The translations under genes were made by a program, and so were the position numbers. From Nonomuraea turcica (lineage in GTDB: Bacteria; Actinomycetota; Actinomycetes; Streptosporangiales; Streptosporangiaceae), in contig NZ_JAUZQF010000011.1 in assembly GCF_030718205.1 (NCBI RefSeq), forward strand, positions 62,001 through 126,000: 64,000 nucleotides of DNA, written 5' to 3'. Positions within the stretch are counted from its first letter, which is position 1, and every line of letters begins with the position of its first letter. The notes below the pieces were generated by a model that had not been told where the DNA came from, made no database searches, and worked only from the letters and a program-made list of their open reading frames with translations. Shown one piece after another: positions 42,418 through 50,804 of the stretch.

Positions 42418-43275
42418 TCATGATTTCTCCGATTCGACGTACAGTTCGGGGCGCCGGTCCATGTGTACGTCGTTGAGCATGCTGATGGATTTGTCGCGCG
42501 CCTGCGCGAGGTCGACGGTCGCCGTGATGAGAGCCTCCTCACCGAGGTGCAGCTGCGTCACGGGGTAGCCGTCCGCGTCGACGATGACGCTGCCGCCGAG
42601 CCACTTCTGCCCGCGCTCGGTGCCCGCGCGGTCCGCGACCGCGACGAACATGCGGTTGATGGCGGCATTCGCCTGCACACGTACGATCTCGCCCGGCCGC
42701 TCGCCGTGCGGCCGCGGGTACAGCGGCCAGTTGACCGGCCCGCACAGTACTTCGGCGCCGGCGAGTGCGACGAACCGCACCCACTCCGGGAACTCGAGGT
42801 CGTAGCAGATCATCATGCCGATACGCCCGTGCGGCGTGTCGATCACGGGCGGGCGGTCGGAGCCGGGCGTGAAACCGCAGCTCTTCTCGCCATTCCACAG
42901 GTGCGCCTTGCGGTATGTGGCGCGCAGGCCGGTCTCGTCGATAAGCAGGGCGGTGTTGTACGCGTCCACGCCGTCGAGCTCGGCGAATCCGCTGACCACG
43001 ACCAGCCCGTGCGCGGATGCGAGCGCCCTCAACTCACGGATCGTCGCGCCGTCGAGCGGCTCGGCCGCGCTCCGCAGCTCGTCGAGGTCGTGAAACATGT
43101 AGCCGGAGTTCGCCAGCTCGGGCAGCACGACGATCTGCGCGCCGCGGGCGGCGGCCTCGAGCACCGTGCCGCGGATCCGCCGCCGCGTCTCATCCGCGGC
43201 GCCGAGTACCGGTTCGAGCTGGCAGCATGCGACGGTGACATGCCGGGGCGGTTGAGCGAGCGAGGCGCGGCTCAC
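42418..43275 (-). CDS. Carbon-nitrogen hydrolase (nitrilase superfamily)
   Basis: 285 aa. The Glu-Lys-Cys triad is visible: Glu53 in IVVLPELANSGY, Lys123 in ATYRKAHLWN, and Cys157 in GMMICYDLEFPEW. Such enzymes hydrolyse amides, nitriles or carbamoyl groups. The start is GTG 43275, overlapping the stop of the NCS1 permease by four bases (GTGA); no ATG fits. Coupling to a nucleobase/hydantoin-type transporter suggests it acts on an imported N-containing compound such as a carbamoyl or amide intermediate. Confidence 0.9.
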   Translation of the reverse strand: MSRASLAQPPRHVTVACCQLEPVLGAADETRRRIRGTVLEAAARGAQIVVLPELANSGYMFHDLDELRSAAEPLDGATIRELRALASAHGLVVVSGFAELDGVDAYNTALLIDETGLRATYRKAHLWNGEKSCGFTPGSDRPPVIDTPHGRIGMMICYDLEFPEWVRFVALAGAEVLCGPVNWPLYPRPHGERPGEIVRVQANAAINRMFVAVADRAGTERGQKWLGGSVIVDADGYPVTQLHLGEEALITATVDLAQARDKSISMLNDVHMDRRPELYVESEKS

Positions 43276-44717
43276 TGTACTGATCCCTCCAGCTCCACCT
43301 CGTTCGTCTCTCGCACTGCTGCTTCGGCGGTCATGTCGAGGTTCCGCGAGAACAGCAGGTACAGGCCGCCGGAAACGACGAGTCCGACTGCGAACGAGAA
43401 GTCGGCGCCGCCCATGCGCTCGGCAATAGGTCCCACGAAGAAGCTGATCGAGACGAACGGGATCATGACGAGAATTCCGATCACGTACGCGACGACACCG
43501 CGCCACTGCCAGCGGCCGTACAGTCCGTTCGGCTTCAGGATCTCGGCGACCGCGTACCTGCCGCGCCGTACCAAGTAGAAGTCGACAAGGTTCACGGCCG
43601 TCCACGGTACGAGGAAGTACAGCATGAGCAGCACGAAGCTGGTGAAGCTGTTGAGATAGTTGTCGGGGATGAACAGCGCGATGATGAGCGATGCCACTCC
43701 CACGATCACAAGGCCGATCACTCGCAGGCGCACCGTCGGTTTCACCTGCCTGAAAGCGTCGACGGCGCTCGTTCCGGTCAGCATGGCGCCGTATGCGTTG
43801 ACGCCCATGACCGATATGAGTGCGAGCACCGACACGACCACGGTGATGGTGCCGAAGCCGGGGAACAGCAGGTCGCCGACCTCGCGCAGGGCGCTGATCG
43901 GGTCCGCGTTCGGGATGTAGCTGGCCAGGATCGCGCCGAGCGACATGAGCCAGACCGCCGAGACCGCCGCCCCCGCGTACACCGAGGAGATGAGCCCGGG
44001 GGCCGAGACTTTCGCCGGCAGGTAGCGCGTGTAGTCGGAAACGTAAACGGCGTAGCTGATGTTGTAGCCCGCAGCCAGCGAGAACTGCACGAGGAAGGCC
44101 GTCGTGTCCCAGCCCGCCTGAGCGGCGGCGGCGTCGGGCATCACTGGTGTCGTCGAGAAGTGCACGATCGCGACGACCGTGACAATGGCGAACACCGCGA
44201 TGAGTATGTACGTCAGCCAGCGCTGCACCAGATGTAACAGGTCATGCCCGACCACCGCGATGGTAATGGAGAGTGCGATGAGCACCGGATACCAGAACAG
44301 CTTCACGTCCGCGAACATGCCGATGCCCTGCGTGGCCAGGATCGTGTCGAACACCAGGAAGCCGACGTAGACGAAAACCGTGGCGGCGAATGGCACGAGG
44401 GCGCCGCGGCTGCCGAACTGAGCGCGCGACTGGATCATCTGCGGCAGCCCCATGCGTGGCCCCTGATTGGCGTGGAAGGCCATGAAGAACGTACCGAAGC
44501 ACGCGCCGAGCAGCACGGCGAACACGCTGAACCAGACGTTCAGTCCCATCGCGGGGCCGACGAATCCGGTCGTGAGCGTGGGCAGCACGAAGTTGCCGGC
44601 GAACCAGAACGGACCCTGGTGCCAGACCTTTCCGCGGCGTTCGGCGTTGGGGACATAGTTGATCGAGTGCTGCTCGATCACACGGTCGCGATTGGTGGCT
44701 TCTGCTGTGGTGGACAT
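43272..44717 (-). CDS. NCS1 family transporter
   Basis: 481 aa with about 12 membrane segments. Landmarks are GPFWFAGNFVLPTLTTGFVG, FHANQGPRMGLPQMIQSRAQFGSRG (the NCS1 signature region), YNISYAVYVSDYTRYLP, and LYFLVPWTAVNLVDFYLVRRG. NCS1 proteins import cytosine, purines, allantoin, hydantoins or thiamine with Na+ or H+. ATG 44717 is preferred over two preceding ATGs, giving GGAAGGA six bases of spacing. It forms an operon with the nitrilase. Its first 115 bases, plus the leader, are duplicated upstream in the methyltransferase gene. Confidence 0.92.
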   Translation of the reverse strand: MSTTAEATNRDRVIEQHSINYVPNAERRGKVWHQGPFWFAGNFVLPTLTTGFVGPAMGLNVWFSVFAVLLGACFGTFFMAFHANQGPRMGLPQMIQSRAQFGSRGALVPFAATVFVYVGFLVFDTILATQGIGMFADVKLFWYPVLIALSITIAVVGHDLLHLVQRWLTYILIAVFAIVTVVAIVHFSTTPVMPDAAAAQAGWDTTAFLVQFSLAAGYNISYAVYVSDYTRYLPAKVSAPGLISSVYAGAAVSAVWLMSLGAILASYIPNADPISALREVGDLLFPGFGTITVVVSVLALISVMGVNAYGAMLTGTSAVDAFRQVKPTVRLRVIGLVIVGVASLIIALFIPDNYLNSFTSFVLLMLYFLVPWTAVNLVDFYLVRRGRYAVAEILKPNGLYGRWQWRGVVAYVIGILVMIPFVSISFFVGPIAERMGGADFSFAVGLVVSGGLYLLFSRNLDMTAEAAVRETNEVELEGSVQ

Positions 44718-44748
44718 CATCATTCCTTCCGGAGTTTCGGGTTCAGCG
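44634..44748. repeat. 115-bp duplicated segment, copy 2
   Basis: It matches 45661-45775 without gaps (constant offset 1027) at roughly 87% identity. It covers the stop codon of the upstream gene, the ribosome site, and the first ~28 codons of the NCS1 permease. Confidence 0.9.
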
Positions 44749-45744
44749 TCGCGGGTGTCGATGTGTGCGGTCAGCGACCTTTGTCGCCATCATCAGGAAC
44801 TGCGGATACGTGGCGACGAAATGGCCGGCGTGGTCATCGCGCGAGGCTTCGAACCCATCGGCGACCGTTCTGACCTCGTCCTCGGTGACCAGATCCGGTC
44901 TGTTCTTCTGGAACAGCGTGATGACGCTCGTCAGGTAGTCACCGAACGCGGCACCCATCTCCACGTTGTTCCGCAGCACAATGTTGAGATCATCGACCGT
45001 GAACCCCGCCTCCTCGGCGAGCCGGGGCAGCTTGCTGCCGATCATGCCGTCGGTGCCACCGGCCGCCGTGACCCTCAGCCAGACATCCCTCGTCACCTGG
45101 AACGGTTCCCAATCGGGCCGCGTGGTCAGGAAGGACAGGTCTTCCTCGATCACATAGATCCGGCCGCCCACCGGAAGCGCGTCATGGACGGCTCTCAAGA
45201 CGCGTGCGGGATCGGAGACGTGCTGCAGCACGAAGCGCAGGATGCACCTGTCGAACCGCCCGCGCACGGCCTCGGGGATCGGGTCCTCGCCGATCTTGGA
45301 CACTTCGATGCTGTAGTTCGGCGGTGCCGCTTCGCCGCTGCGAAATCTTGCCGCGAGATGCGGGTTCGCCTCCACCCCGAAGATGCGGGTGCCGGAAAAG
45401 TTGCGGGCAAGGAAACACCCGTAGCCGCCCGCCGCGCTGCCGACCTCGAGGACCCCGCGGCCGGCGCCGAATTCCCCGCTCCGGAGCCAGGCGACTTCAC
45501 TCTCGCCCAGCGCCCAGGTCTGAACGTCCAGGAGCCTCTCCCACTCCTGGAGTAATTCCTCCTCCTCGATGGCCTTCATCATGCCGGGCGTCAACGACGG
45601 GATGCCGTTTCCCGCCAGGACATGCGGAGTCATGTCGCTCGTGGTCCGAGGCTCCGCCCAGCGGCGTTCGGCGTGGGGGGCATAGTCGGTCGAGTGCTGC
45701 TCGATCACACGGTCGCGGCTGGTGGCCTCTGCGGTGGCGGACAT
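44743..45744 (-). CDS. SAM-dependent methyltransferase with transporter-derived N-terminus
   Basis: 333 aa. The first ~28 residues (SATAEATSRDRVIEQHSTDY APHAERRW) copy the N-terminus of the adjacent NCS1 permease, then an unrelated methyltransferase begins. Motif I is GVLEVGSAAGGYGCFLARNF near residue 100, motif II FGVEANPH, motif IV RFDRCILRFVLQHVSDPARV, and post motif LPVGGRIYVIEED. It methylates an unknown small molecule or lipid. The stop codon lies in the duplicated block. It probably arose when the methyltransferase was inserted between two copies of the permease 5' end. Confidence 0.85.
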   Translation of the reverse strand: MSATAEATSRDRVIEQHSTDYAPHAERRWAEPRTTSDMTPHVLAGNGIPSLTPGMMKAIEEEELLQEWERLLDVQTWALGESEVAWLRSGEFGAGRGVLEVGSAAGGYGCFLARNFSGTRIFGVEANPHLAARFRSGEAAPPNYSIEVSKIGEDPIPEAVRGRFDRCILRFVLQHVSDPARVLRAVHDALPVGGRIYVIEEDLSFLTTRPDWEPFQVTRDVWLRVTAAGGTDGMIGSKLPRLAEEAGFTVDDLNIVLRNNVEMGAAFGDYLTSVITLFQKNRPDLVTEDEVRTVADGFEASRDDHAGHFVATYPQFLMMATKVADRTHRHPRR

Positions 45745-45775
45745 CATCGTTCCTTCCGGAGCTTCGGGTTCAGCG
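45661..45775. repeat. 115-bp duplicated segment, copy 1
   Basis: Partner of 44634-44748. Homology stops at codon AERRW of both genes on one side and at the upstream stop codon on the other. Confidence 0.9.
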
Positions 45776-45955
45776 GGCGGGACCGGCGTTCATGGCCGAG
45801 AGGACCACGTACGCCACGCGGGATGTGGCTATCGCCGTTACCTGAGCGTGGCCGCAGGCAGGTGGGACTTCGACGAGGTCGGCGCCGACCAGGTCGACCG
45901 AGCGCGGTGCGCGGATCATGGCGAGCAGTTCGCGGCTCGCAGTGATTACCATTAG
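45770..45955 (-). pseudogene. Ureohydrolase (agmatinase family), C-terminal fragment
   Basis: The minus strand reads LMVITASRELLAMIRAPRSV then DLVGADLVEVPPACGHAQVT AIATSRVAYVVLS before a stop at 45770. This is the final ~60 residues of an agmatinase/guanidino-acid hydrolase, including the G-x-D-x-V-E-V-x-P metal-site region. The rest of the gene, with its His/Asp metal cluster, is absent. It fits an original operon of ureohydrolase, NCS1 permease and nitrilase. Confidence 0.7.
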
Positions 45956-46070
45956 GCACCCTTTGGTGCATATAAGGCAACAGCTCGCGGTAAACTGCTT
46001 GCACTGATCGGTTCCTGTCAAGATGGAACGCATTGGCTTGTCGCGTCGATCATCGAGCTGCGAGGACTTC

Positions 46071-46655
46071 ATGAGGGCCATGCATCCGACACCATCCGGT
46101 TCCCCGGTGCGCGTAGGTGCTCGTCTGCGGGCGAGCCGCCAGGTGCAGGGCCTGACGATCGAGCAGGTGGCGGCGGCGACCAACCTGACCAAAGGATTCC
46201 TCAGTCGCGTCGAGCGAGACGAGACCTCCCCCAGCGTGGCCACCCTCGTCACTCTGTGCCAGGTGCTGTCGGTGCCGATAGGTTCGTTGTTCGAGGAGCC
46301 GGACACCGAGGTCGTGCACATCGAGGACGCCCCGCGCATCAACTTGGGTGGTCGTGGCCTCGTCGAGCGGATGCTTACGCCGCGCAGCCAATCGCGCGTG
46401 CAGGTGCTGCGCTCCTTCCTCGACGTCGGCGCCAGCGGAGGCGACGACCTCTACACGATCAACTGCGACGTGGAGGTGCTGCACGTGCTGGCCGGCGAGC
46501 TCGAAGTACTCTTCACGAATCGCACGGTCGTCATGGCAGCCGGCGACACTCTGACCTTCTCGGGTCGCGAACCACACAACTGGCGCAACACGGGTTCCAC
46601 CTCAGCCGACATCATCTGGACCCTCGTTCCAGCGGCTTGGAGCGGCTCCAGCTGA
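46071..46655 (+). CDS. XRE-cupin transcriptional regulator
   Basis: 194 aa. A Cro/C1-type HTH (ASRQVQGLTIEQVAAATNLT then KGFLSRVERDETSPSVATLV) is joined to a C-terminal cupin_2 (EVLHVLAGELEVLFTNRTVV, AAGDTLTFSGREPHNWRNTG). Such SutR/PuuR-type proteins sense a small metabolite and control nearby catabolic genes. It is divergent from the ureohydrolase remnant and the permease operon. ATG 46071 has GAGGAC upstream; ATG 46080 is possible. Confidence 0.9.
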   Translation: MRAMHPTPSGSPVRVGARLRASRQVQGLTIEQVAAATNLTKGFLSRVERDETSPSVATLVTLCQVLSVPIGSLFEEPDTEVVHIEDAPRINLGGRGLVERMLTPRSQSRVQVLRSFLDVGASGGDDLYTINCDVEVLHVLAGELEVLFTNRTVVMAAGDTLTFSGREPHNWRNTGSTSADIIWTLVPAAWSGSS

Positions 46656-46866
46656 CGGGCAGGCAGATATCCGCTTCGTGTGCGGCCGCGACGACGCCCT
46701 CACCCGGGTCAAGCGAGTAGCCCGCTACACCAGCTTCGAGGAGATGCTCGATGCCGAGGGTGCCGCCAACGTCAACCCCGACAGCCCGCGCGAAGCATCT
46801 ACGGGCCCGAAATGGGGACCCATCTGCCTGCTTCAGGATTGCCGCGATCTTACATACGTAGGGTGA
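46656..46866 (+). pseudogene. ASCH domain protein, C-terminal fragment
   Basis: TRVKRVARYTSFEEMLDAEG then AANVNPDSPRE is the ASCH-domain region that normally continues to an IYGPEKE motif. Here IYGPEMG appears in another frame at about 46796, so there is also a frameshift. The N-terminal half is missing, because the preceding gene ends at 46655. ASCH proteins resemble RNA-binding PUA folds. Confidence 0.55.
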
Positions 46867-47016
46867 CACTTTGGGTACGCTGTGTTTGAACCGCGCGCGA
46901 CTCTTGCTCGAACTCCCAACCCCCACAGGCCAAGCTCAAGCAAGTCGCCGTATGTAGGTCCAGTCATAGACGTTAATGTCTAGCTCAGGGCCACTCGAGG
47001 AGAGGGAAGCGCCGAG
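46867..47016. other. Promoter region of the toxin-antitoxin pair
   Basis: 150 bases of lower GC containing TCGCCGTATGTAGGTCCAGTC and a GAGGAGAGGGAAG ribosome site just before GTG 47017. No clear operator dyad was found. Confidence 0.4.
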
Positions 47017-47652
47017 GTGTACACAACCGTGCTCGCTGCAGCGCTCTCTGGCGCCTCGGTCGGCCAGCTGAGGCACTGGAGACGGCGGCCTCCCGTGTTC
47101 GCGCCCGAGTATCAAATGCCGCAAAAGGTCCTGTACTCCTACAGGGACGTAGTCGCACTCCGGTCCATCGCCTACCTACGCGAGAAGGACGTGACCTCGT
47201 TGCAGAGCATCCGCAAGTCGATCAAAAACTTGCGAGCTCTGGGCAAGGTTGAACATCTGTCGGAGTACAAGCTGGTGCGCAGCGGGAACACCATTGTCCT
47301 CGTTGATGGCGATGAGGCCGTCGACCTGCTGCGCCAGCCGGGCAACGTCGTGCTCGCGGGCATGGTGGACGTCTTCGGAGAATTCGATGGCCGTGTGGGG
47401 CGTGTCTTGCCCTTCCAGCGGCCGGTCCCAGGAGTGGTCGTCGATCCCGAGATCCGAAGCGGCTTCCCTGTGATCGAGGGCACCCGGGTCGGCTACGACC
47501 AGGTAGCGGGGCTCATGGCCGACGACGTCCCGGCCGAAGACATCGCCGGGTTCTTCCCGTCGGTCAACGCCGAGGCGGCCCGCGCCGCTAACCGGTTCGC
47601 GGACTACGTCAGTAAGTACGCTGTTCAAGGGCCGAGCGACCGAGCCGGTTAA
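47017..47652 (+). CDS. DUF433 antitoxin with MerR-like N-terminus
   Basis: 211 aa. The N-terminal half resembles a MerR-type HTH (ALSGASVGQLRHWRRRPPVF, LYSYRDVVALRSIAYLREKD). The C-terminal half is a DUF433 domain (DPEIRSGFPVIEGTRVGYDQ, DDVPAEDIAGFFPSVNAEAA). DUF433 proteins are antitoxin-like partners of DUF5615/PIN-like toxins. The start is GTG 47017 with a strong upstream GAGGAGAGGGAAG. The stop overlaps the toxin start by one base (TAATG). A broken copy of its middle lies at 14639-14820. Confidence 0.85.
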   Translation: MYTTVLAAALSGASVGQLRHWRRRPPVFAPEYQMPQKVLYSYRDVVALRSIAYLREKDVTSLQSIRKSIKNLRALGKVEHLSEYKLVRSGNTIVLVDGDEAVDLLRQPGNVVLAGMVDVFGEFDGRVGRVLPFQRPVPGVVVDPEIRSGFPVIEGTRVGYDQVAGLMADDVPAEDIAGFFPSVNAEAARAANRFADYVSKYAVQGPSDRAG

Positions 47653-48125
47653 TGAAGATCCTTCTCGATGAGAACGTCCCTGAACCGCTATCCGAGCCAC
47701 TGACCTGGCTCCTGCGTGGACACCAGATGTCGCACGTCAACAAGCAGTGGAAAAGCATCAAGGACCAGCAACTCTTCGACAAGGCTAAGCGGTACGGGTT
47801 CGACATCGTCATCTCCAACGACAGTCAGCAGCTCTACGACTCGGAGATCTGCAAGGCGATCCAGCGGTCCGGCAGGCATGTGGTGTTCATGGAGAGCAGC
47901 AACGGCAGTCTGAAGTCTCTCGCTGCGGCCGCCGGTGCGCTGATGCACTGCATCCGCAACATCGTCGCGCAATTAGAAAAGGCGGAGACGCAACGGATCG
48001 TCATCGTGCCAATGCTTCATGGGGAACCGAAGTACAAGCCGTACGACCCTCGCAAGGAGGCGCCCTCCCCGATGTGGCCGAGGAAGCAGCACGGCGACCA
48101 CAAGCCGAGTCGCGGAAGTCGTTAG
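47652..48125 (+). CDS. DUF5615/PIN-like toxin
   Basis: 157 aa. The PIN-like fold starts MKILLDENVPEPLSEPLTWL with the conserved DEN. GFDIVISNDSQQLYDSEI holds the second acidic position (ND), and RHVVFMESSN follows. Such proteins are predicted ribonucleases held in check by DUF433 partners. It has a longer, basic C-terminal tail (YKPYDPRKEAPSPMWPRKQH) than most members. It is cotranscribed with the antitoxin. A fragment of this gene lies at 50686-50804. Confidence 0.85.
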   Translation: MKILLDENVPEPLSEPLTWLLRGHQMSHVNKQWKSIKDQQLFDKAKRYGFDIVISNDSQQLYDSEICKAIQRSGRHVVFMESSNGSLKSLAAAAGALMHCIRNIVAQLEKAETQRIVIVPMLHGEPKYKPYDPRKEAPSPMWPRKQHGDHKPSRGSR

Positions 48126-48381
48126 CTGGTAGCTCCCGAGGGAGCTCTTCTCGCCGGCGCCACGCTGTGCCCTGACCTTCACCACCGGACAGCCATCCTC
48201 ACGTCCGATCCGACCCCGCGCGGTCTCCGCGCCCACGTTCGCCGTGCCGCCTCACGCGCATCCCCCAGTTCGCGAGGCGGCACGCTCCGAGGTGTCCGGA
48301 TCTGGACACGTGATCTTCGCCAACCCGGACGATGCTTGGAACGTCCCACAGCGTCGTATCCCCTACCTCTGGAGCCGCTCT
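48126..48381. other. Intergenic region, nothing identified
   Basis: 256 bases after the toxin gene with no supported gene or repeat; it should contain the promoter of the small membrane protein gene. Confidence 0.35.
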
Positions 48382-48738
48382 ATGGGCTACCCACCCCAGC
48401 CGCACGACCCGTACGGCCAGCAGTCCGGTGCCCAGTCAGGCCCGCGGTACCCGCAGCTGTACCAGCCGCAGCCCTACAGCCAGCCGTACGGGCCGGTGCC
48501 GAGCGGGCCTCAGTACGGGCCAGTGCAGTACACGACGGTGAAGGAGTGGGGATTCAACCCGATCGCCATGATCATTCATGGCTGTCTATGGGTGTTCCTG
48601 CACTGGTGGCTGGCGCTGTTCACCATCGGGCTGTGGCTGATCGTGGCCATCCCGGTGTCGTTCATCGGTTGGAGGGTGACCCGCCACCTGCCGGTGCAGC
48701 ACGTCCAGCATCCGCCCTACCCTCCGCAGGGGTATTAG
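48382..48738 (+). CDS. Small Pro/Tyr/Gln-rich membrane protein
   Basis: 118 aa. A disordered N-terminal half rich in P, Y, Q and G (YPPQPHDPYGQQSGAQ) is followed by one or two membrane segments, IAMIIHGCLWVFLHWWLALF and TIGLWLIVAIPVSFIGW, then HPPYPPQGY. Proteins of this build are common in actinomycetes, often near the division or phage-shock machinery, but no function can be given. GGAG precedes ATG 48382. Confidence 0.75.
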   Translation: MGYPPQPHDPYGQQSGAQSGPRYPQLYQPQPYSQPYGPVPSGPQYGPVQYTTVKEWGFNPIAMIIHGCLWVFLHWWLALFTIGLWLIVAIPVSFIGWRVTRHLPVQHVQHPPYPPQGY

Positions 48739-48904
48739 GCCGAACACCAGATCAGCGTTGGTGGAGATGGTTGAATCGATCGCGTGGTAAAGGATCACTT
48801 CGGCGTAGTCGTTCACCACGAGAAGCATCTTGCCGTTGACGTTGAAGCGGCGGTCATGGACCGGCGAGCTTCGGCACCGCGAGCGCGCCGCGACCGTGCC
48901 ATGG

Positions 48905-49606
48905 TCAGTGGAGGGTGCCCACTCGGGTGGCGATGATCTTTCCGTTCTCCACGTCGACGTCGTTGAAGATCTCGTTGGCGCCCTTGGTGCAGGTCAGCGT
49001 GATCGTAGTCGGCTGGGCGTAAGTCGCTGCGGTCATCAGGGGCACGGTCGTACTCTCGAACGAGTCGTCGGTGAACCCCCAGTCCGAGCTGTCCGCGCCC
49101 CGCGCGCCGTTCTCCAGGAGCTCGCACCAGCCGACGCTCTCGGTGTCGTCGGACAGCAGCACGCTCGCCTTGGCCTGGATCACGTACGTTCCGGCCGGCA
49201 CGTTCAGCGACACGATCGGCACCAGGCTGCCGTTCACGTTGATCCGATTGAGCTGCTCGGCGGCGTAGGCGTCCGAGGACCCGGGATCCCCTTTGGGCCC
49301 AGTCGCCCCCTGCGCTCCCTGCGGACCTTGCGGCCCGATCGGGCCACGCGCCCCCATGTCGCCCTGTGGCCCTTGAACTCCCGGTGGGCCCTGCGGCCCT
49401 TGCGGGCCGATCTGGTTCCACTGCACGGGCAGCTCGCCCAGTCGGCACGACGAGCCCTCCTCGACCACTCGTAGCAGCCCGGTGAGCCGGAGGTAGCAGC
49501 CATGAATCAGCCCATCCGTGCTCGGTATGGCGGCCGCGCCGGCCACCCCAGCCATGCTGAACGTTACGACGGCCGCCGCCGCGGCCAATGTCATCGGCTT
49601 TCGCAT
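48905..49606 (-). CDS. Secreted collagen-like repeat protein
   Basis: 233 aa. A signal peptide (MRKPMTLAAAAAVVTFSMAG VAGA) is followed by a short Cys-containing segment (GLIHGCYLRLTG, SSCRLGELPVQWNQ), then about 14 Gly-X-Y triplets from GPQGPQGPPG to GPKGDPG (residues 68-110), and a C-terminal beta-rich head (INVNGSLVPIVSLNVPAGTY) with two Cys. Bacterial collagen-like proteins form trimers; the head resembles a C1q/TNF-like or spore-coat-like domain. An upstream palindrome TGAGTA-n6-TACTCA is shared with the secreted-protein gene at 60898. Confidence 0.85.
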   Translation of the reverse strand: MRKPMTLAAAAAVVTFSMAGVAGAAAIPSTDGLIHGCYLRLTGLLRVVEEGSSCRLGELPVQWNQIGPQGPQGPPGVQGPQGDMGARGPIGPQGPQGAQGATGPKGDPGSSDAYAAEQLNRINVNGSLVPIVSLNVPAGTYVIQAKASVLLSDDTESVGWCELLENGARGADSSDWGFTDDSFESTTVPLMTAATYAQPTTITLTCTKGANEIFNDVDVENGKIIATRVGTLH

Positions 49607-49640
49607 GCGCCCATGCTCAACCGGCCCGGCACCCGCCACA

Positions 49641-49658
49641 TGAGTATGCCCCTACTCA
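49641..49658. promoter_or_regulatory. TGAGTA-TGCCCC-TACTCA palindrome
   Basis: A 6-bp inverted repeat 35 bases before the collagen-like gene. The same motif with a 5-base spacer occurs at 61693-61709 before another secreted-protein gene, suggesting one regulator or sigma factor for both. Confidence 0.55.
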
Positions 49659-49768
49659 AACGCCGCCGCGGGCGGACAGCGGCCGTGGGCGCAGGCATGA
49701 GGGTGACGGGGCACCCGCGAGGCGTCCGGCCCTCGGCCGGCGGACGGCGCCCCTCGTTTCGGGTGGTC

Positions 49769-50584
49769 TTATATCGAGTAGGCGCCGGAGGCGAGGGCGA
49801 TGACGCCGACCACGGTCATCAGCAGTGCCGAGCCGGGGTGCATGGCGATGGAGATGCGGATGTCCTGCTTCTTCCAGGCGAGCCAGATGCCCGGGTAGAG
49901 GAAGACGAGCTTGGACAGGACTGTCCATGGGGCCCAGAAGTGGTACATCGAGAAGAAGAAGGTGTTGAAGAACGGGGCCCACTTGCCGAGTTGCGGGAGG
50001 CGGGGCAGCAGGAAGCCGCGGAAGTAGTACTCCTCGAGCAGGGGCAGGGTGAAGCCGGTGAACGGCGCGCAGATGAGCAGCGTGGTGAGCACGAGCTCCT
50101 GCGGGTAGCCCTGGAGGTAGGCGGTGCCGTCGGGGCCGGCGCCCTGGTAGTCCACCCAGGTGAAGAACCAGTCGTAGACGATGTTGTCCAGCGGGGTCAG
50201 TGAGAGCGAGACCACGCTCATCCACACGAGGCACGCGGTCCCGAGCCAGAAGACCTTGCCGCGCGAGACCGGTTTGTCGCGGTAGTGGACGACGCCCTTC
50301 ATCGTGAAGCGGCCGGTCTGCTTCTTGCCCAGCCACAGCAGGAAGAGCTGGAGCGGGAAGAGCACAACCGCGAGGGCGATGGCCCAGGCCAGGAAGATCG
50401 GGAAGTCCATCGCCCGGACCAGGGGGGCCGCGAGGAACGCGTACACGGCGACGATGACCGCGCCGGGCACCAGGTGCAGTGCGATGGAGAACGGGACGGA
50501 GTGACGGTCGGCGAGGAGCTTGGCGACGAAGCCTTTCGGCTGGGCGCCCTGGGTGTCGGCCGGGGGCCGCATTGCTTTATCCAT
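49769..50584 (-). CDS. CPBP family intramembrane metalloprotease (CAAX protease-like)
   Basis: 271 aa with about seven membrane segments. The CPBP signature is clear: PLLEEYYFRGFLLPRL supplies the EExxxR motif, and NTFFFSMYHFWAPW supplies the second-motif His. A further His appears in SIAMHPGSALL. These Abi/CAAX-like proteases cleave substrates inside the membrane; in bacteria roles include protein maturation and self-immunity. ATG 50584 was preferred to a start at 50614. No partner peptide gene is seen nearby. Confidence 0.88.
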   Translation of the reverse strand: MDKAMRPPADTQGAQPKGFVAKLLADRHSVPFSIALHLVPGAVIVAVYAFLAAPLVRAMDFPIFLAWAIALAVVLFPLQLFLLWLGKKQTGRFTMKGVVHYRDKPVSRGKVFWLGTACLVWMSVVSLSLTPLDNIVYDWFFTWVDYQGAGPDGTAYLQGYPQELVLTTLLICAPFTGFTLPLLEEYYFRGFLLPRLPQLGKWAPFFNTFFFSMYHFWAPWTVLSKLVFLYPGIWLAWKKQDIRISIAMHPGSALLMTVVGVIALASGAYSI

Positions 50585-50685
50585 GCCGAGAATCGTGGCC
50601 CCGAGACCCGACACGGAGCTGACATCGCTCTGACACGGCTTCGAGTCGCCGTGAAAGGCGCAGGTTATGGCGGGTGCGTAGACCC

Positions 50686-50804
50686 AGTCAGCAACTCTAC
50701 GACTCGGAGATCTGCAAGACGATCCAGCGATCCAGCAGGCATGTGGTGTTCGGGGAGACCAGCAACGGCGGCCTGAAGTCGCTCGCTGCGTCTAAGGCCC
50801 GGCG
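50686..50804 (+). pseudogene. DUF5615 toxin fragment
   Basis: SQQLYDSEICKTIQRSSRHV then VFGETSNGGLKSLAAS is nearly identical to residues about 59-98 of the toxin at 47652-48125. Both ends are lost. It abuts a serine-recombinase fragment in opposite orientation at about 50805, so the junction probably marks an old integration or excision event. Confidence 0.75.

Noticed and set aside
48745..48900. Short coding-like stretch on the minus strand (MLLVVNDYAEVILYHAIDST)
   Set aside because: It has neither a supported start nor a continuous frame with the flanks, and I could not recognise a family; it may be debris.
49769..50584. Lantibiotic or bacteriocin immunity/maturation role for the CPBP protease
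   Set aside because: No precursor peptide, LanBCM-type enzyme or ABC exporter is adjacent.
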